Positions 10,560 to 21,190 are shown, numbered from the stretch's first letter. The stretch is 64,000 bases of DNA from Achatina immaculata (GCA_009760885.1 CM019713.1:10677274-10741273), one strand, 5' to 3'. Notes: generated by a model from the letters alone, not told the origin. Numbers and translations are program-made.

Positions 10560-10860
10560 GGTTTGGAACCATCAGTCAGTCAGTCATTTGCATGTCTTTT
10601 GCAGAACTTTGCCTCCCTAACAGCTCTCCTGTAGGCCTCTCAGTTGTAAGCAAGATGCCCTGCTGTGTCCATTCGCAGATCATCAACGATGTCTTTGCAA
10701 GCATCTTCGCCATGGTCTTCCTCTCTTTCTTTTTCCCATTATGTACCCTTCCAAGATGGTCTTCTCTAAATTATCATGATGTTTAATGTCCAAAATATTT
10801 AAGCTTTCTCTGTTTAATCTTCCTTACTAGCCATCCTTCTTCAGTACTAAGTTCTTGTAG
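10560..10860 (-). mobile_element. LINE C-terminus, family F4
   Basis: The minus strand matches the F4 copy at 6080-6353, including the stretch behind cttccaagatggtcttctctaaattatc, and extends further upstream. The 3' tail appears as cagtcagtcagtcatttgcatg, a (TGAC)n-type tail. It contains frame breaks and is non-functional. Confidence 0.7.
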
Positions 10861-10879
10861 TATAGAACAAGTCAAAGAA

Positions 10880-11105
10880 ATATGGATACAAAAATCATCT
10901 CCTCTGTATGCCGAATAGGGATAAAAACATCCTCTATATGCCTAAATATGGATGGATACAGACTATATATATATATATATGTTTAATATATATACAAACA
11001 TCATGTCTTCTTTATGCCTAATTTGTATACAATATCATATCCTCTGTATGCCTAATATGGATACAAACATCATATCCTCTATGTGCCTAATTGCCATGGA
11101 ATGGA
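10880..11105. repeat. Degenerate ~33-bp tandem repeat
   Basis: About six imperfect units of the form atggatacaaacatcatatcctctgtatgcctaat, broken by an (AT)n run near 10968. It lies in a YIPF3 intron. The intron from 11106 to 11550 is AT-rich without recognised elements. Confidence 0.75.
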
Positions 11106-11550
11106 TTCTTTTAAGAATAATATATATATAAAAGTTTGTTGGTTTAGATTACTTTCAGGAATTACTTAAAATGGTATGTTCAAGTTGAAGTGGTCTCACT
11201 GATTAAATTGTCCACTTTCTAACCAAGTGGCTTGATTCAGATCTTGCCATGTATTGGATTTTGTTTCCACATTTGTTGTATGTGCTTAAAAGAAATTTTA
11301 TAAAATATTGCATCTCTTTAAGTAACAACTTAAAAAATGTTGTATCTGTTTTAGATGTACTTTATAGAATAGAGTATGTCTTAGGTATGCTTAATGCAAT
11401 GTTGTATTTTTTAAAATTAACATCTTTTAGTTTTGTATTTGTTTTAAGTACAAGATTCATATATAACACCTTACAGAATATTCTGTATGTTTTATGTAAT
11501 ACACTATAGAATGATGTATCCTGACACATACAAATTTCCCCCTCTATCAG

Positions 11551-11674
11551 GCTGGTATAATCATGTCCCGTGCTCGAGGAAAGACCGAGCGTCTGATTGT
11601 CATCTGTACCATTGCTGCATTTCACCTTCTGTTTCTGCTGTACTTACACTTTGCATATCATACAATTGTTGAAG
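11551..11674 (+). CDS. YIPF3 exon
   Basis: 124 nt, enters in phase 0 and leaves in phase 1 (GTTGAAG|GTAAAT). It encodes AGIIMSRARGKTERLIVICT, then AAFHLLFLLYLHFAYHTIVE. The LLFLLYLHFAYH segment is the last membrane helix of YIPF3. The basic SRARGKTER loop before it corresponds to the SRTVGPTQR loop of the vertebrate protein, as I recall it. Splice sites and phases agree with both neighbours. Confidence 0.95.
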
Positions 11675-12029
11675 GTAAATGAAAGTTTGATAGTATGTTA
11701 ACTTTTGCTGGCCCTGATGCCAGTGTCATTTGTGACATTTAAGCTGCTGTATGCATTGTTAAATGATGTGGAATATTTTCTTATTTTCAAATGTCAACTT
11801 TGACCTCGGATATAACTTTGCTGTTGTTGTTTTTTTTTTTTGGTGGTGGTAGTGTTATGTCACTGTTTACAGGTGAGCTGCTATATCTGCACCTTTTGCC
11901 ATGGCACATCCGTCTTTGGTATGGTTTAATTTTAAGATCATTCTTAAAGAATTTTTAAGATCTTATTCTTAACCACCTTCTTATTCAATCCCTATTTGCT
12001 TGGCCAGACTGTAATCCTTTTTTTTTTCA

Positions 12030-12140
12030 GGCAGCATCACTGATAAGTGGAAAAGGGTCTTGACCAGCTATGGAGCAAGCATTTAATTACGGGTTACTGG
12101 ATTATATCTCATTCAGATTCAGTATTGTCTTTCTTCTCAG
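12030..12140 (-). repeat. Diverged R5-like fragment
   Basis: The segment gataagtggaaaagggtcttgaccagctatgg, followed by a gttactgga/tattgtctttc block, resembles the end of R5 near 5970-6065. It is short and diverged, so the assignment is tentative. The flanking intron sequence (11675-12029 and 12141-12727) shows no other recognised element apart from a 13-G run near 12218. Confidence 0.4.
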
Positions 12141-12727
12141 ACATTGATGCCAGTCTCTCACACAGGATGTGGCAGCTCTTCTCAGGTTTTCAGCTTCACC
12201 ATAGGGCTTCTCTTGTTGGGGGGGGGGGGGAGCCTGGGGTCTGGCCAGGTCCTTTGTCTGAATGGGTTGTGTAGCTGGCAACTCTGGAGGATGTGATGTG
12301 CTGTCTGTTTTTTTCTCTTTGCTACTGGCACATAGGTCTGTAGGGCCAGTTTTCAGCTTCTGGTGTAGATGACAGCCTGCAGTGTCATGTTCTCAGTCGG
12401 AAGATTATCACTTTGGTCGTTTCTTGAGAGTTTGTGGTGTTAACATCTGTTTTTTGCTGTGGTGTGCTATTTTATCTATTTGTCTTTATGTATGGCTTTT
12501 AGTCTGTTCTTTTGTCTTCACATGTTGAGCTTACATTGATCTGTCGCATTCTTCCTCTCTGTTATGGCATGATCATAAGAAATTCAGTTCCAAACAACTT
12601 TTGAACAGAAATTGATGCACCAAGTCTAGTTTGATATGAAGCGTTTGGCTGGTCAAAATAAAACCTCGTGGAAAGTGAGCAGAATCGGTGGCGGATTGGG
12701 CCAGATGGTCAGAAGCATGATTCTGGT

Positions 12728-12929
12728 TATAACTGAAAACGATTGAAAGAGGGGATGGTGAAAAAAAGCGGAGGACACCCATGTGACTGGCTATAAGTCA
12801 TTAAAAATGATGGGAGATTAAATCGAAATGTGTATATCTTTTTTTTTTTTAATATTGTTCAAATATGTAGAAAATATTGGATATAAAATTGTTAGTTTTG
12901 GAAAGAAAATAAAGTTACTTCCTCTTGAT
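12728..12929. repeat. 197-bp dispersed direct repeat, copy 2
   Basis: Near-identical partner of 9587-9783 in the same orientation, about 3.1 kb away, with an exon lying between the copies. The intron on to 13329 shows only homopolymer tracts. Confidence 0.9.
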
Positions 12930-13329
12930 CAAAAATTGGAGGAAGCTGTTTTGATGGATTCAGTTTTGTTGCTGTAGAGTGAGTATCTGATAAGTGTATG
13001 CAGTTCTGTTTCTAAATCTGCAAAAGACCTTTGTGAATGCTCTCTACTTATAGCTGAGGTTGGACTTATTAGCGGGGGGGGGGAGGAGGGCAGAAAGGGG
13101 AGGTGAGAGTGAGACTGAGCTTGTGTTTTTTTTTTTTTATGTGATTATCCTCTATATAAACTTTAACTTTATCGAGATTACATTTTTAAATATTGTTATC
13201 AGAACTAGATTAAATTTCTTTTATGAATTATCTTCCCTGATGCCGTAACAGAATTGACCTATTCTTCAGAAACCTTCCCATTTGTGAGTACCAAATTCTG
13301 GGAAATTTTTTTTTTTCTTCTGGCAACAG

Positions 13330-13437
13330 AAATCTCAGATGCTCTTCAGGGGGATATAGTACCACAGCCTGTTTCTGACAATGTTGTTGAAAGGTCTATA
13401 GATCTTCCTGGAGACAAGATCCTACAGGACCTCTCAG
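13330..13437 (+). CDS. YIPF3 exon, C-terminal tail
   Basis: 108 nt, phase 1 in and phase 1 out (CTCTCAG|GTAACT). With the G from the previous exon it reads EISDALQGDIVPQPVSDNVV, then ERSIDLPGDKILQDLS. It follows the HTIVE end of the membrane domain just as ILDTLEG does in vertebrate YIPF3, and is probably lumenal. The tail itself is poorly conserved, as expected for the family. Confidence 0.82.
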
Positions 13438-13520
13438 GTAACTACTTCTTTTTTTTAATTTGGCTCCTCTTTTTCTTCTGTTTTGTTATACATACCGAAT
13501 TTTGTTTACTGTGTATCCAG

Positions 13521-13582
13521 ATATTTTCAATGTTGAGAAGCTGGAACTTTGTGTAACTGAGGATGTTCCATATTACTTCATG
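13521..13582 (+). CDS. YIPF3 small exon (probable)
   Basis: 62 nt after an 83-nt intron; acceptor gtatccag, donor TTCATG|GTGAGT (strong consensus). It enters in phase 1 and leaves in phase 0, reading DIFNVEKLELCVTEDVPYYF. No homology was recognised, but open frame, matching phase and good splice sites support it. Confidence 0.6.
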
Positions 13583-13681
13583 GTGAGTATCTCAGATTAG
13601 TTTACATTATGATATTTTATCTTTTCACTTTTGTTTTTTACCTTGTTTAGTTATAGATGTATATGGATATCATTTAGTTCT

Positions 13682-13920
13682 TTAATTTTGTCACTCCTGA
13701 ATTAATTTCCATAATCTGCCATAACACATTTTGATGAGAAGTTTTTTTGAGGAAAGAAACTGGAAGGAAGTTAATCTATAATTTAAAAACGTGAGTTGGT
13801 TTAAAAAACATGCTACTTTATTTAGACTGCCGGATTATCATGAGCATTAATTCATATCTATGCAAGATCTGTTGGCGTTGCTAGTGTTTGTCTTGGAATG
13901 AGAGAGTTAACAGGCATCTT
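13682..13920. mobile_element. TTAA-bounded MITE, copy 1
   Basis: Homologous over about 200 bp to 25656-25876 (shared agaaactggaa.gaagttaa). The ends are TTAA plus a short inverted repeat: the right end reads ggaatgagagagttaa, and the left end of the other copy reads ttaagcctctcactcc. TTAA flanks suggest another piggyBac-type non-autonomous family. No coding capacity. Confidence 0.6.
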
Positions 13921-14186
13921 ATTATGCTTTAGTGAAGATATATTTTTTTTCATTTCCTGTGGGTGGTCTATTTTAATGTGGGTTTTTTTTTCTTTACTGT
14001 GGGTTTTTTAGTTTTTCTTTAATTGAGTGAGCCTTGTCATTTTATAACAAGTATCATAATCTGATTTACAGTTTGCAGAATAGAAGGTGTACATGTTAAT
14101 TTTACTGAACTTCATTTGTAACGGATGCTCCATTCATGAAGCATTTTTAAAAAAATATTCTTCATCACATAACACAAGTCAGATAT

Positions 14187-14640
14187 CTTACATCTTCATC
14201 CTTCCTGTGCGGTAAAACATCACATAGGGCATGTATTGTAGTTTGCAATGATTTTCTGTTTTCATTGAGTTTTTCAGCCTAATTTAGGGATCTTGTGCCC
14301 ACTAATTTATCTTCTCTCAAAAATGTTCTCTTTAGAGTTTCACATGGTCAGCCTCTTTTTCTCTGTCCTGTTGTGTCCCATCAGATATCTTACATCCTTC
14401 CCATGCTGTTAAATATCACATAGGGCTCGCATAGTTGTTTGCCCAGTTTTCCTGTTCTTTGCGAGTCTTTCAACCTCATCAAGGGATTTAATGCCCACCA
14501 AACTGGCTTCTCTTAACAATATCCTCTTTAGAATTTCACACGGTTGACCTCTTTTTCTTCGGCCTGTTGTGCTCCACTTGATAGCTTGTTTTGATATTCT
14601 TTGATTGTTTCTTCTCATCACATGGCCTACATATATATGC
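14187..14640 (-). mobile_element. Two adjacent truncated F1 LINE 3' ends
   Basis: Two 3' fragments of the F1 family lie head to tail in minus orientation (about 14187-14390 and 14391-14640). Each reads from a MRRNNQR/KRGRP-like segment toward GGAAGGATGTAAGA. The right one encodes MMRRNNQRISKQAIKWSTTG, then RRKRGQPCEILKR. The motif gtcagatat or tcagatat occurs at the left end, between the copies and at the right end (14641), fitting repeated insertion at one target. Confidence 0.75.
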
Positions 14641-14870
14641 GTCAGATATATAGAAGGTTAATTCATTGTACAAGAAATATATAAATATACCAGTTTTAAG
14701 TGAACATCTGTATTTCTTTAACACACTGACAGCTTTGCAGTATGCCTGAATGCAGCTTAGCATAGCACTATTCTCCATATCAGCAACGTAGATGCGGTGA
14801 GAAACCATTGATCTGTGTCAGTGCTATCTACAAAGATGAGATAACTGTGCTTGTCTTTTACACTTTTGTG

Positions 14871-15068
14871 TTTTTTTGGTGATGTGCTGGTGTAATGACT
14901 TGAAATTCTGTATAATGGCCAGGATTGTTTTATCAGCAGTTTCTAAGAAAGCAAAACTCTTGTGGCTCATGTTTTTGGTGATGTGCTGATGTAATGACTT
15001 GAAATTCTGTGTAATGGCCAGGATTGTTTTATCAGCAGTTTCTAAGAAAGCAAAACTCTTGTGTCTCA
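14871..15068. repeat. 99-bp tandem duplication (2 copies)
   Basis: Two nearly identical 99-bp units (ggtgatgtgctg...gcaaaactcttgtg.ctcat) lie directly upstream of the last YIPF3 exon, ending about 54 bp before its acceptor. Function unknown. Confidence 0.9.
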
Positions 15069-15122
15069 TTTGTTGGTTCCAAAAGTTCTTAACTACCCAC
15101 AAAATTAAACATTTTATTCCAG

Positions 15123-15421
15123 TGCTATCAGGCCTTTATTGACATTGTTGTTCTGATTCCTTCTGGAAACGTGATTTAACTAGAGATGATACAGACTTGA
15201 ACAATAATTTCCCAGTGCAAACACAAACTGTGGGTGTGCAGTCAGCCACTGTGGATGCGAATGACATTCTTGTGCTGCCATCGGTCAGAAGCCAGGGCAT
15301 TCTCGTGGTCAGAACTGACAGTCTGAAACTGCAGGAACCCGAGGTGGCATTTCTTTCAGATGGAGGAGGGGCCAAAGTGAATCTGTCCAAGCTGAGCAAC
15401 AGCCGTACTATCATGGCATAG
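15123..15421 (+). CDS. YIPF3 terminal exon with probable 1-base deletion
   Basis: Acceptor ttattccag|TGC. Entering in phase 0 from the 13521-13582 exon, it reads CYQAFIDIVVLIPSG and hits TAA at 15177. The frame one base over is open from 15143 to the TAG at 15419-15421 and looks coding (KRDLTRDDTDLNNNF, ILVLPSVRSQGILVVRTD). One extra base somewhere in 15143-15176 would join them into a single frame. Alternatives are that 15177 is the true stop, or that exon 13330-13437 splices straight to 15216, which keeps phase but has a weak acceptor. The C-terminus is therefore uncertain. Confidence 0.6.
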
Positions 15422-15523
15422 AGGCAATCAGATGTTATAAATCGTACAGCATGTGTTTTTGTTTTTGTTTTTAAACCTTATCTCTTTTTTTTTTTCTCAT
15501 GGATCTCTTAGATGCTTTTCATA

Positions 15524-16119
15524 TGACGGTGATTCAAAAAGTAACAGCAAATTGACAATATCTGATAAAAGAAACACCCAAGGCATATCAAACTTCCATG
15601 CACGGAAGATGCATTATTAGTGAAGATACTGACACCATCTGATAGATGACGTGGTGCCCTTAATTGGAAGGGTGCCATTTTCATTGTGGCTGCACCCTTA
15701 GCTGTTTTGCACCATTGAGGAACAAAGAGCAGACATCAGATTTATGTGGATGGAGGGTGTTAAGCCTCATAGAATTCATGAAAGAATGCTGCAACAGTAA
15801 GGAGATGCATGCATTGGTGAGAGAAAACTGTAGAGTGGGTAGAATGTTTAAAAATTGGCAAACTTCAATCCATAATGAGGAATGTTTTGGTCATCCCAGC
15901 ACGCCCATTAATGTTGAGAATGTGTGTTGTGTTGATGCCATTATTTGTGGTAACAGGTGCATCTCTTTAAAAAATCTGGCCCAGGAAGTTGGTGAACCAG
16001 TGTGAGAAGTGTATTGAGAGGGAGGATGGTTATGTAGAAAAATCACATGACTTGCATCTCTAACTGAATTATATAAATTTAAAATTGTCAATTTGCTGTT
16101 ACTTTTTGAATCGCCCTCA
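15524..16119 (+). mobile_element. Internally deleted mariner-like element
   Basis: Bounded by TA dinucleotides, with inverted ends of about 40 bp that include a long exact stretch: gattcaaaaagtaacagcaaattgacaat on the left and its reverse complement near 16084-16112. The 596-bp interior keeps a decayed transposase N-terminus (EEQRADIRFMWMEGVKPHRI, then HERMLQQ), typical of the mariner helix-turn-helix region, but no catalytic domain. It begins about 100 bp after the YIPF3 stop and so may lie in the 3' UTR. Confidence 0.85.
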
Positions 16120-16254
16120 TATTTTATCCCATTAAATATTTACCCTAAAAGGGTTAAAATGATTTAACTTTATCTTTATGCCTCAATATTTTATCTGTTT
16201 CTTATTTGGTGCTTTGTGCTTGCTTGGGCTATTAATTTATTTTTAAAAAAAATA

Positions 16255-16510
16255 TTAACAAAAGTGAATCTTAAAATGGGCTTTGTTAACTGGAAAAGTA
16301 GTTAGAATAAGGGTTTTGTTAACAAAGGAAAGTAGATCTTTATCTTAATTTTGTTAGAAGTGATCAGAACAAGGGCTTTATTGACCAAAAAAAAAGTAGA
16401 TCTATATCTTCATTTTGTTAACAAGGAAAGTAATTAGAAAAAAGGTTTTTTGTTAACAAACAAACAAAAAGTAGATCTATATTTTAATTTGAGCTTAAAA
16501 TGGGCATAAG
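16255..16510. repeat. Degenerate ~60-bp tandem repeat
   Basis: About four imperfect units built on gttttgttaacaaaggaaagtagatctttatctt. AT-rich, no coding potential; 16120-16254 and 16511-16730 also show nothing else recognised. Confidence 0.7.
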
Positions 16511-16729
16511 ATCTTTTGGGTCTTATGTTTTACATTTTGTTTCAGCACATAAATTATATGCTATGTCTTTTTATCATACACTTGCTGTGTAGTCATATAT
16601 ATATATTATGTGTGTTCACCATATTCTGCACATATGATGTTTATGATTCACCAAACGTATTAAGACCATGCAAATACCAAACATTTCAATGATTCATTCA
16701 TTATGTGCCATGCTGGCGAGTGTTGGTGG

Positions 16730-16865
16730 TCATGTTTTGAGTGGTTACCTTTTCCCATGCCACCTTTCCCCATGTCACTTTTATATACCACCTTTGTCAT
16801 CTTTAACCTATGTCACCTTTTCCAATGCTGCTTCTGTCTGTGTCACCTTTTTCCCATGCCACTTT
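16730..16865. repeat. Degenerate ~17-bp repeat, left part
   Basis: Tandem variants of cccatgtcacctttt. The same repeat resumes at 18690-18775, showing that the 1.8-kb block between is an insertion. Confidence 0.75.
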
Positions 16866-18689
16866 GAAACATTATGTATATTTGTGTGTGTACACAACAA
16901 CAGTAATAACAATACCTGACAGGAAACGCTACTTTGTTAAGCCCCCAGTAATAACAACCAACCCAGGCGAGGGAAAACTCCACAGTTCACACGACAACAA
17001 AAGGAAAGTAACATGAATGACTGAACAGTCACAGGGATTCAGCAGTCCAAAAAATCAGTCAGCAACACTACAGAAAAACGTTGAAGTAAACAACAGGCAG
17101 TCAGCAGTTACTAAAATCGTTCAACAAATTTAATATGAGAAAACAGTGAAGATGGAATCCTGATGAATGAGGGAAGACGAATCATCAATACAAGATATGG
17201 GAAATCGGCAGTACAATAATATACAAAACTGTTCCGATGAGTGTGAATTCACCACAGGAATGTACACGTAACCCAAAAAAAACTGACATGCTAACCTCAT
17301 ATCGAGAATTCATCCAGTCCGAAAAACTCTACACAACAACATGTCAGACAATCTGTGTCCTAAAAAGGACAAGCAGACAACCATTTTTACATTCTAACAG
17401 TACTGCAGTCCAATCACCCTAAGTTGACAAAACTTAGATGAAAAACTAACCCATCTATTCTCTCGCACAACTCCCGAACATCTGCTTCCAAATCACAAGG
17501 AAAAACTCTCAGCTGGATAAAGAACAACCAATCATCATGCAGCTTAACTGTGGAGCTGGCCAGACAAGGACATTCACTCTGTCATGAAGAGTGACATCAT
17601 TCAAAGCCTTTTTTTGGCCCCTGTACTGGAAGTATACACAGAGATTCATTGTGGAGAATTTTAAGACTATATGGAATAATGTCTAAAATTGTCAACATCA
17701 TTAGAGATCTCTACAACGGATATGTTTGTGCAGTCAACACAGAAGAAGGAATGAGAGAATGGTTTCAGACTGAAACAGGCGTGAAACAAGGATGTATATT
17801 ATCTCCATTGCTTTTTGGAATTGCCATAGACTTTTAATGAAAAGATGCTGTACAGGTAAAACCGGCATTGATTGGGTACCTGAGATCCAAATAGAAGATC
17901 TTGATTTTGCAGATGACATAACTCTTATCAGTGACAATGTGAAATAATGCAGGAAAAAACAGATTCCCTGTCTTCCTTGACTAGTAAAATAGGTCTTGAA
18001 ATTAACAAAGACAAATAATGAAACTTCTCATTAATCAAGAAGAAAAAATATACGTAGAAGGAACAGTTGTTGATGAAGTAAACCAATTTGTATACCTTGG
18101 CAGCTACATAGACCAGGATGGTGACACCAGGAAGGAAGTTAGAATTAGAATTGCAAAAGCAGCATTGTCCTTTAAAAATCGTGAGAACATATGGAATTCA
18201 AAAGTTATAAGCACAAAAACCAAGTTAAGGTTATTCAATTCAAATGTGATATCCACCTCATCTATACATGTGAAAGCTGGAAATCAACTAAAGAAATAGA
18301 CAAGAAATTAGACTCTTTTGAAAACAAGTGCCTAAAGAAAATACTTGGTATAAAGTGGAACGAATTCAAGAGCAACACAGAGATAAGACAGATGAGCAAA
18401 CAACAACCTGTCTCATGGGTGATCAGAAAAAGATGGACATATGTAGGCCATGTGATGAGAAGAAACAATCAGAGAACAAGCTATCAAGTGGAGCACAACA
18501 GGGCGAAGAAAAAGAGGTCGACCATGTGAAACTCAAAAGAGGATATTGTTAAGAGAAGCCAGTTTCGTAGGCATAACATCCCTTAATGAAGTTGAAAGAC
18601 TCGCCAAGAACAGGAAAACTTGGCAAACAACTATGCGAGCTCTATGTGATGATTAACGGCACGGGAAGGATGTAAGAAGATACTGGAAC
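16866..18689 (+). mobile_element. LINE insertion, family F1 (reverse transcriptase fragment)
   Basis: An interrupted plus-strand polyprotein. 17649-17834 reads IRDLYNGYVCAVNTEEG and WFQTETGVKQGCILSPLLF, with the RT GVKQGCxLSPLLF block. Then come EDLDFADDITLISDN (the F-A-D-D catalytic box), VNQFVYLGSYIDQDGDTRKE, and the linker SWVIRKRWTYVGHVMRRNNQ. It ends ggatgtaagaaga. Stops and frameshifts are present throughout. The first 750 bp (16866-17630) have no recognised protein and may be degraded upstream LINE sequence or a second insertion. It sits inside the 17-bp repeat array. Confidence 0.85.
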
Positions 18690-18775
18690 TTCTCCCCATG
18701 TCACCTTTAACCAGTGTCGCCTTTTCATCATGCTATTTGTTCCCATGCCACCCTTTCCCATTCCACAGTCAGTCC
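18690..18775. repeat. Degenerate ~17-bp repeat, right part
   Basis: Continuation of the catgtcaccttt array interrupted by the LINE. From 18776 to 19867 the sequence is AT-rich with T-runs and a C14 run near 19653; nothing recognised. Confidence 0.7.
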
Positions 18776-19867
18776 AGATATTTTTATCTTTCACCATGTG
18801 TTTATTTTATCTTTGGAGTCTTTCAGTGATTGTCAAACTATCTGACTCCTTATCATTTTATGTATAGAGGAGTTTTGATTGTCCTTTTCCTTTCTTGTGG
18901 TTTTGATTAATTGCTTTGTTCTGCAGCTCTCTGTATGGCTGGCCTGAGTGCTACATTATGTCTTTCTTCAAAATTGTTTTTTTTTCCCAGTGTTTTTGTT
19001 TACTTTGCCATATCTTGCAAGCACAGTTTACAGCTTTTGACACATTTAAGGATGTTCTGCTATTTGTTTTTAGATCTTCTTCGTGTCGTTAAAAGGCTGC
19101 TTTTTGTCTTTCATATTTTTTAAAAATTCATTTCAGCCATTTGCCTGTCATTTAAATGTTATTGTTATTCTAAGATAGCTGATAGATATATGTTGTAGTC
19201 TTTCTGTTAACACCTATATCATACTTTAGAATTTTTACTTTTTTTTTTCAAAATATTATCATCGTATATTAAATATATGTAATGTACATTATTCTTATGT
19301 GTTGAACATTTGTGCTGGATATGAGCACTAGATGTTTGATGTTCAGCAAGTGTAGAAGAGTAAATGAAACATTCTTTGTTTCTGGAGCCTCTTGGTGAGA
19401 TAAAGTGGATATGCAAAACTCTGTTCTCTGAGTGTAAATGAAATGAAAGTTAGAAAATTTCAGAAATAAAATATAGAAATCCCTTAGTAGTACCACCTGT
19501 TAGCACCAAGGTCAATGACACCAGTAAGCGGATAGTGCCATCGTTACAAAAAAAGCAAGACAAGAATAGTGCATGTCAAGATGGTGGCTACATTGCAGAA
19601 ATTCCAAAGAAGAAGTAGTAGTTCTTTCATCCAATTGTCTGCCAAAAGCACAACCCCCCCCCCCCCCTCCTCAAGACTTACATCGTGAAACATCATCTGC
19701 AGTGTACAGTGATGAGTGATTTTTTTAAGAGAAGAAAAGTAGGAACAGCTTTATTAATTAATGAGCACAGAGTTATTACATTTTGGTTTGCATCTTAGTC
19801 ATACAAGAACATACAGGACAAAGAAATAGGGAAGGAAGATAAACTATAAATTCACATGAATGCTATA

Positions 19868-20062
19868 CAACAAATCTTACATCCTTCCCATGCCGCTAAA
19901 CGTCACATAAGGCCCACATGGTAGTTCACCAAGATTTCCTGTCTTCAGCGAGTTTTTCAATCTCTTCAAGGGATGTTATGCCCACTGAACTGGCCTCTCT
20001 TAACAGTGTCCTTTTTCACGTGGTCGACCTCTTTTTCTTGTTGTGTTCCACTTGATAGCTTT
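19868..20062 (-). mobile_element. F1 LINE 3'-end fragment
   Basis: The plus strand starts tcttacatccttcccatgccg and carries ctgtcttcagcgagtttttcaatctcttcaaggg, the reverse of the F1 3' region seen at 4190-4330 and 14390-14640. About 195 bp, 5'-truncated. Confidence 0.75.
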
Positions 20063-20089
20063 TTTTTTTAATATCATATATAATATAGA

Positions 20090-20347
20090 AAAAGTAAAAA
20101 GGTAAACTTGTCATGCCTTAGAGGCACATAGGGATATGGTGTTAGTGCCCACATTTTCCTTGACCTGTCAGCACACTAGAGGGTGATGTGGTCAGTATCA
20201 TACCTGGCTGCCTTTCCTTCCCCAACTCCAGAAGAAGTCAGGTACCCATTTCTACAGCTGGGTGACTGGTGCACCTCTGACTGGATTTGAACCCCCGACC
20301 TTCGCCATGAGAGACTAGTGTACTAACCACTTCGCCACTTAGACGCC
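20090..20347 (-). mobile_element. tRNA-derived SINE, family A
   Basis: The minus strand starts with a tRNA-like head, TAAGTGGCGAAGTGGTTAG (A-box region), followed by GGTTCAAATCC (B box). Then comes a body with ACCCAGCTGTAGAAATGGG, GACCACATCACCCTCTAGTG and CCTTGACAGGTCAAGG-like parts, ending near a GGTAAA-type tail. Other copies: 29950-30172, 51886-52140 and a fragment at 36196-36305. It is a retroposon, not a functional tRNA. 20348-20869 holds nothing recognised. Confidence 0.88.
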
Positions 20348-20869
20348 ACATAATATATTTTTTAAAAAACCATACATAAATAGTAATGTTAAAAAAAAAG
20401 GAGCGTTTATCAGTGGCTTGTAAGAAGCTGCTTCCAGAAGTGCATGTGGTAGTGTTGAGAATGTTTAAATGGAGACTTGTGACGTGTGATAGGTTGGTAG
20501 TAACGAGGAGGGGTGGGGATCGCAGAAAGGAGAGGGAATGATACAGTGTTAATCTAGCCAGGAGAAGGGTGGGTGGAATAGGTGAATGTGGTTGGGGTGG
20601 GGGGGGGAGGGTTAGTAATCTAATGCAGTGAGGAGGTTCTGTTGCAGGTAAGGAAGAAGTAGAGTTCAGTACAGAGGAAATATGATTGTGGTGAAAATGG
20701 AATGTTAAGTGACAAGTGGTTGTGCAAGACTCAGGTTTGCAACTGGGGGTTATAAAGTTCAAGGACAGACTTAACTAGTTTACATTATGCCAGCTATCCT
20801 GAGCAAACACATAGGGGATGCAGTGCAAAAATGGCAGAATTCAGAACAAAGGGGTTTGTTTTTTTTCCT

Positions 20870-21190
20870 TACTAAAGTATATCCATACTACAAGAACTTA
20901 ATATTGAAGAAGACTGGATAGTAAAGAGGATTAAAGAGAGAAAACTTAAATATTTTGGACACATTAAACATCATGAGAATTTAGAGAAGACCGTCTTGGA
21001 GGTGTACATAATGTGAAAAAGAAAGAGAGGAAGATCAAGGCGAAGATGGCTGCAAGACATCGTTGATAATCTGCAAATGGATGCATCAGCAGCAGGGCAT
21101 CTTGCTTACAGCCAAGAGGCCTACGGGAGACCTGTTAGGGAGGCAAATTTCCGCAAGGGACAGGCAAATGATTGACCTTCTGTGGTGGTT
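20870..21190 (+). mobile_element. LINE C-terminus, family F4
   Basis: The plus strand reads LKYFGHIKHHENLEKTVLEV, then KRKRGRSRRRWLQDIVDNLQ and MDASAAGHLAYSQEAYGRPV (with a stop before KRKRG). It ends near acaggcaaatgattgacc. Degraded. 21191-21944 is AT-rich with no recognised element. Confidence 0.72.

Noticed and set aside
15143..15421. Independent small gene downstream of YIPF3
   Set aside because: No start codon in the open frame and no promoter. Better explained as the YIPF3 terminal exon with a one-base error or an alternative acceptor.
20275..20347. Functional tRNA gene on the minus strand
   Set aside because: A and B boxes are present but the cloverleaf is poor, and the sequence continues into a body shared by several copies; it is a SINE head. 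The same applies at 29.95, 51.9, 22.4 and 59.2 kb.
20238..20762. 174-codon minus-strand open frame
   Set aside because: It runs through a SINE into GT-rich low-complexity sequence; Ser/Thr/Pro-biased composition, no domain, no splice support.
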